Source: Hypericum androsaemum
Taxonomy: Eukaryota > Streptophyta > Magnoliopsida > Malpighiales > Hypericaceae
Direction: 5' to 3'
DNA length: 64,000 nucleotides
Assembly (NCBI GenBank): GCA_963995505.1
Contig: OZ023198.1
Coordinates: 10,035,141-10,099,140 of the forward strand
The translations under genes and the position numbers were made by a program. This document shows, piece after piece, positions 59,445 through 64,000 of the stretch. A model generated the notes under the pieces. That model was given only the letters and a program-made list of their open reading frames with translations. It was not told the origin of the DNA and made no database searches. The stretch's first letter is position 1; each line of letters starts with the position of its first letter.

Positions 59445-60506
59445 CTATGGCTCGAACTCGAAAACTTCCACTCTTAACTTCCTTTCATCCTCACCTGGAC
59501 GACAGAACTTCACCCTGACGCCTCTCCTGAGGTTGTTGTCCTTCTTCAGGCAGGATTTCAGCGTAATCCGGTCAACTTCCTGGCCATTTCGGATGTCGAA
59601 TCTCATCCCATCATCGGTCGGGAACCTGCAGCCAACTTCTGCTGAATCCCCTGTAGGAATGCTCAGTGAGAACCATGGCCTCTGATCACCATACAAGCCT
59701 TCAGGAGATGATGATGCATCATCGCTCTCGAACCCGAACCCGAAACTCTGACTCCTGAAATACGAATGGTTGTGATTCATGATCTCAGCATCATGTTCAT
59801 ACCCTTTGATCCAATGATGTTCACCATTAAAGGGCTTAGCAGACTTGGGAAATGATGTCATCATATTCCTGCGACCAACTAGGCACTTGGGGAAGATGTA
59901 TGATTCATCCTGCCCGTCCTCCTCGAACCTGCAATCAACTTTAGCCCTCCCCCTCGCGGATTCGTAGCTCTCCCTCGAGCGATCACGAGCCTCGCCATCC
60001 GGTGGAGCCTCGCCTGATGATCTCTTACCGAAGCTAAACCTCCCCAGCTTGATCCATCCTTCCTTCCCGAACCCGAAGCGGGACTTGATCACGCCCTTAC
60101 GCTCCTTGTGATCATCCCAGAACCCGAACAGACCAGGCTTCCTCTCCCTGGTCCGGAAGGGGACACCCTCTTTAGGTACATGACTTGAACTCGAACTCGA
60201 ACTCGAGCTAGCAGCAGCAGTAGCAAGAAGTTGTTCTTCGTCCTGGAAGCTACCGAGCTTGCGCTGCTTCAACAAGCGGGTCAATGTATGGTTCGGAACG
60301 ACGAAGAAGACGTTTCCGGGCTTCAAAACGGCGTCGGGGCGGACAACGATCCACGGGAACTTGAACACGTCGGGCCTCGTCACGCAGTGCCTCGGGTTCT
60401 TCTTCATAATGTCAGCAGCCGTTATAGGCTTCTTGTGCATCTCCACTAGGCCTCCGGGGTGGACCAGCTTCAGCACGTCAGGACCGTGCTGAGAATTCTT
60501 CTCCAT
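59445..60506 (-). CDS. PADRE (DUF4228) domain protein
   Basis: A single exon of 353 aa. The N-terminal 90 residues have the PADRE/DUF4228 pattern: LKLVHPGGLVEMHKKPITA, then a mid-domain VVRPDAVLKPGNVFFVVP and TLTRLLK. A low-complexity Ser run (about residues 103-111) and a charged region follow. The middle is Gly/Phe/Lys-rich (FGFWDDHKERKG, RFSFGK). The C-terminus has LKSCLKKDNNLRRGVRVKFC, conserved in this family's longer members. Plant PADRE proteins respond to pathogens and stress, but their biochemical role is unknown. The ATG at 60506 is the first in frame and directly precedes the domain. Confidence 0.85.
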   Translation of the reverse strand: MEKNSQHGPDVLKLVHPGGLVEMHKKPITAADIMKKNPRHCVTRPDVFKFPWIVVRPDAVLKPGNVFFVVPNHTLTRLLKQRKLGSFQDEEQLLATAAASSSSSSSSSHVPKEGVPFRTRERKPGLFGFWDDHKERKGVIKSRFGFGKEGWIKLGRFSFGKRSSGEAPPDGEARDRSRESYESARGRAKVDCRFEEDGQDESYIFPKCLVGRRNMMTSFPKSAKPFNGEHHWIKGYEHDAEIMNHNHSYFRSQSFGFGFESDDASSSPEGLYGDQRPWFSLSIPTGDSAEVGCRFPTDDGMRFDIRNGQEVDRITLKSCLKKDNNLRRGVRVKFCRPGEDERKLRVEVFEFEP

Positions 60507-61085
60507 TGAATAAGATCAAAACAAACAGAATACACGAAATTTACGTAGAAAACTCGAATAATAAAAATACGAACAAAGTAGGCTTAGTTTTTGCATGCAA
60601 ATTCGGCGAGATTAATCAGTAAAATGGATGTTCGGGAAAATGGATGAGGAAGAGATTGGGGCAAGGAAACAAGTTGACTAGTTATAGGGGAAGGTGACGG
60701 GGGCAAAGGACAGGGTGGCAGTGTTCTTGTGATTTTCAGGTGGCGAGGATTCTCATGTTTGGATTGGACGTCCTCGAGCGTGTAGGGATTTTGACAATTC
60801 TAGGAATCATGAAAAACATCGCCCAGGAGCATAATTTTAACAAGAGAACGTGTTTGGTTGTTTCTTGTTGATAGGAGGATGGGTTTTTTATTAATCACAA
60901 ACCCATGAATTAAATTAATGAAACAAAATTCATTAAAAATAAATTGAACTTACTTATTGAAGCGAGATTATCAGAGATCGTAATAGAATTCTTGTCACCG
61001 GTCGGTTCTCACTCACGATATATTAGAGTCGAGAATAATTTTTACGAACTAAATGCCTCGACTATCTTGAGAGAACCAAGAAACC
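60507..61085. other. Upstream DNA of the PADRE gene
   Basis: Promoter side of the minus-strand gene, followed by AT-rich spacer. No gene or clear repeat is seen. Confidence 0.5.
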
Positions 61086-61234
61086 AAAATCACCCCTTTT
61101 TTTTTGGTGAGATTTAAATTGTTTTCACAATTTCGGATCTTAGACGGTCATGGGATTCGATCCTCCCACCTCATGCTTAAGGACTGACACCGTATCCATC
61201 AGACCATACATGAGTCGGTAAAATCACCCCTTTT
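61086..61234 (-). mobile_element. tRNA-derived SINE with 15-bp target duplication
   Basis: AAAATCACCCCTTTT occurs exactly at 61086-61100 and 61220-61234 and flanks a 119-bp insert. On the minus strand the insert has an A-box-like TGGTCTGATGG near its head, a B-box-like GGATCGAATCC about 35 bases further on, and an A-run at the tail. Internal RNA polymerase III boxes, an A-tail and a long target duplication identify a plant SINE. Confidence 0.82.
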
Positions 61235-61624
61235 GGTTCAATGTGTCGGTTCCTTTTTCGTGTGGAGAGGATTGGAAAAATCAGCCCCTAAGGAGTGGTT
61301 TCTCACCCTTCAAAAGCCTCCTTTTCCCAACTCTCCCAATTTTATTTGCACTCAAGCAAATAACCAACAGGGAAGTTGGCCACCTCAAGGACCTACGTGT
61401 CCTTTTAATAAAACCAACATTTGGCTTCCTTAAGGACGTTCACGTCCTTTCAACAACTAACCCACTTTCTTATAAAGTGATCAATCATGGGTGTTAACAA
61501 AACCAACATAGAAAATTTGGGTTTCTTTTTGTTGGGTCTTACTCCCTAGAAGTTCGATTTTCTTAACTATTATATTGAATTTGAATATAGTTGAGTATAA
61601 ATAATTGGGATATATTACACTAGG
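61235..61624. other. Spacer before the copia element
   Basis: No gene is seen. 'aaggac(c/g)tacgtgtcctttt' near 61393-61413 and 'aaggacgttcacgtcctttc' near 61432-61451 are two similar short palindromic strings, possibly part of a small older repeat. Confidence 0.4.
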
Positions 61625-61900
61625 TGTTGGGAATTCGGAGTGCAGAATGAAAGAATCTCTTGTGGAGTTACATCGACTTCAAAGTTCTAGCGATTTTTTA
61701 GACAAATAGTTCGACCCTTCGTATAAATTCTGCGAGTACAACGGGTTAATGAACTAAATGTTATGCTTTTCGTAAAATTGTTGTAGATCGTGAAATTCTC
61801 GAATTATTGTAGATTGTGAAATTCTCTTTGCAAAAATATATTATAATAGCGAAACGGATAAACAAGTCAAAAGTTATGCTTCTTTGAAAATATCCAACAT
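61625..61900 (-). repeat. 3' LTR of the copia element
   Basis: 276 bp. On the minus strand it starts TGTTGGATATTTTCAAAG and ends CCCAACA, giving the inverted TGTTGG/CCAACA tips usual for copia LTRs. It directly follows the polypurine tract. The short LTR length is normal for copia elements. Confidence 0.8.
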
Positions 61901-61916
61901 TCTCCCCTTATTTTCA
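61901..61916 (-). other. Polypurine tract of the copia element
   Basis: On the minus strand AAATAAGGGGAGAA lies immediately upstream of the LTR tip TGTTGG. This is the expected place and composition for the plus-strand priming site. Confidence 0.75.
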
Positions 61917-62646
61917 AAACTTTAAAATAGTAAACAAAGTAAAAGTTGGAACAACTGAGTGACTGCATCACTTAAGTAACTGCCTACGTACCCGCGAGGG
62001 ATCAAGCCAACGTAGTTCAAGTTAGGATATGAATGATCATCATCGTAGAAGCCAATACATAAATGATAGGTATCCATTGGATTTGAACCTTCACTTAGTG
62101 TAAGAAATTCAAAGCCTTATCGAGGTTCTATGGTGAACGAGTTTTGAACCAAGTACTCCTTACGATAAAATTGAAATCTCCATACATATTGACTTCGGAA
62201 GCTATTGTGTTATGCAGCTTGCATGTTAATGGACATGTGCTTATATCCTGAATTCATAAGTCTTCTTTAGATAGCGGTTTTACTCTCTTAGAAAATGGCC
62301 TAATTTCCATACTCATATAGGTAAGTCTCTTAAAGTGCTTCTGCGAGACATCTATAACCAACGTAGACTTATTAAGAATTTGCATTCATCCTCGTCCATG
62401 CAGAACCGCTGCACCAATTTAGAAATGGAAGTTTAACTTGATACACCATAATCACTCTAATGACTTGTTGGTACCTATTGAACCTTGTTTGTCCATTTCA
62501 AAATATAGGTTGGGTTTTCGTCATTGGCTTTTTACAGACCTTAGCCCCATTTCCTTATACTTCATTGAAAATATTACCTTTGGTAGACTCTTCGTAAAAG
62601 GGTAAGCCAAGTTCTTCTTTATTTCAATATAGTTAACCGCAACTAC

Positions 62647-63995
62647 TCATCTCTTGAGCAATTGTCTTACTATTTGATGTCTAAGACTTGCATGTCTAGA
62701 CTTTCCATTATAAGTCTTGTTAGAGACGTTATAGATCATAGTTTGATTGTCACAATTAATCAAGACAGGTGGAGATGGCTTCTTCCACAATGGGATCTCT
62801 ACTAGTAAGTTTCTAAGCCATTTTGCTTCCTTACTTGCATCGGCCAACGCTATCAACTCCGACAACATCGTTGAATCAGAAATACAAGTTTGCTTCTTGG
62901 AACCCCAAGATACCGCAGCACATCCTAATGTAAAGATCCATTCAGTAGTGGACTTGGACTTGGATTCTACATTGTTCCAATTAGCATCATTATATCCTTG
63001 CAATACAGCAAGATAGCATTGGTAATGTAAACCATAATTTATAATTCCTTTCAAGTAATTCAACATTCTTACAAGTGCTCCCCAATGTTCAACTTCTGGA
63101 TTACTTGAAAAATGACATAATACTCCCACAGCTTGAGCTATGTTCGGTCTTGTGCAATGCATAGCATACATAAGACTTCTAATGACACTCGAGTACTCAA
63201 GTTGTGCATGTGTTTGTCCAACATTCTTCATTAACTTGATACTAGGATCTAAAGCAGTGAGGGCTGATCTGTCATCAAAGTGACCATACTTCTTGAGAAA
63301 CTTCTCAATGTAATAAGATTGAGTTAACACCAAATCATCTCCACTTCTTAGGATTTTAATTCTCAATATCACATCAGCATTTCCTAAATCTTTCCTATCG
63401 AAGTTAGAGCTAAGAAACTTCTTTGTTTCTTCTACACACGATATGTTAGTACCAAATATAAGCATATCATCAACATATAAACATAGAATCATGCATCTAA
63501 AATTATCATGCTTACTATAGATACATTTATCAGCATCATTAACAACAAAATTATAAGATAAGGCAACTTTATCGAACTTCGCATTCCATTGCATGAGAGC
63601 TTGCTTCAAGCCATAGATAGATTTCACTAACTTGCAAACTTTCTTCTCTTGGCCTGGTGGTATAAAACTCTCAGGTTGTTCCATATAAATTTTCTCTTCT
63701 AAGTCACCATTTAAGAAAGTGGTTTTCACATTCATTTGATGTATAATTAACTTGTGAATAGATACAAGTGCAATTAAACAATGAATGGATGTAATGCGTG
63801 CAACAGGAGCATATGTATCAAGTAATCAATTCCATGTCTTTGTTTATAATCCTTAGCAATTAATCTGGCTTTAAACTTATCAATGGAACCATCGGCATTC
63901 AATTTCCTTTTGAATATCCATTTACATCCTATAGGCTTAGCACCATGAGGTAAATTACACAATATCCAAGTACCGTTAGTCAAAATTGAATTCAT
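62647..63995 (-). pseudogene. copia reverse transcriptase and RNase H, frameshifted
   Basis: The first block (63995-63774) begins NGTWILCNLPHGAKPIGCKW, the conserved start of copia reverse transcriptase. The frame then changes near 63770-63830. The second block (63735-62647) has NVKTTFLNGDLEEKIYMEQP, the active site YVDDMLIFG, and an RNase H region ending NKTYNGKSRHASLRHQIVRQ. An early stop cuts the usual C-terminus, which is still recognisable further down in broken form. The frame change and the stop show it is not functional. Confidence 0.85.
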
Positions 63996-64000
63996 CTCAT

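Larger units (their letters stand above)
61625..64000 (-). mobile_element. Ty1/copia retrotransposon, 3' part, running off the window
   Basis: On the minus strand the order is reverse transcriptase and RNase H (63995-62647), a non-coding stretch, polypurine tract and 3' LTR. The 5' half, with gag, protease, integrase and the other LTR, is outside the window. Reading frames are broken (see the pol entry), so it is probably inactive. Confidence 0.85.

Overview
The window is nuclear DNA from a flowering plant, most likely a core eudicot. Genes have GT-AG introns with AT-rich intergenic DNA, a plastid PPR gene, a 60S ribosomal protein gene, a Mustang-type domesticated transposase, an RLCK-VII kinase, Athila and copia retroelements, and Mutator-like, hAT-like and SINE-like elements. 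The species cannot be fixed from sequence alone.

Layout. 0.5-8.6 kb is a conserved gene pair on the plus strand: an EMB1270-type plastid PPR protein and ribosomal protein eL13. 9.2-49.5 kb is a rearranged tandem segmental duplication. Unit 1 holds two dynamin-related protein 4C (DRP4C)-like copies, both broken, and a broken copy (A) of a plastid membrane/zinc-ribbon gene. Unit 2 holds a DRP4C promoter relic, one intact DRP4C gene (665 aa) and the intact zinc-ribbon gene (copy B, 237 aa). Unit 1 was split by a composite insertion of about 19.5 kb (17.45-37.0 kb), for which unit 2 keeps an empty site. The composite is a decayed Mutator-like element with a FAR1-type transposase gene on the plus strand and a Ulp1-type protease gene on the minus strand. 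A solo LTR and a truncated Athila retrotransposon have inserted into it.

The most unusual signal is a degenerate 22-bp tandem repeat, roughly GATATTGGTTTGCATGTG plus four variable bases. It fills intron-like stretches of both genes of this Mutator element, in at least ten tracts. Its orientation always follows the direction of transcription, so the left half carries it on the plus strand and the right half on the minus strand. Both LTR-retrotransposon insertions landed inside these tracts.

49.5-60.5 kb holds a Mustang-type domesticated transposase (minus), two adjacent non-autonomous terminal-inverted-repeat elements, an RLCK-VII/PBL-type kinase with a long Ser-rich tail (plus), and a PADRE/DUF4228 protein (minus). 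From 61.6 kb to the end lies the 3' part of a copia element on the minus strand, which runs off the window.

Only seven protein genes look intact: EMB1270-like, RPL13, DRP4C (41.9-44.0 kb), zinc-ribbon copy B, the Mustang-like gene, the PBL-like kinase and the PADRE gene. They do not form a pathway. Several encode or support organelle functions, but the window is mainly a record of duplication, gene conversion and transposition.
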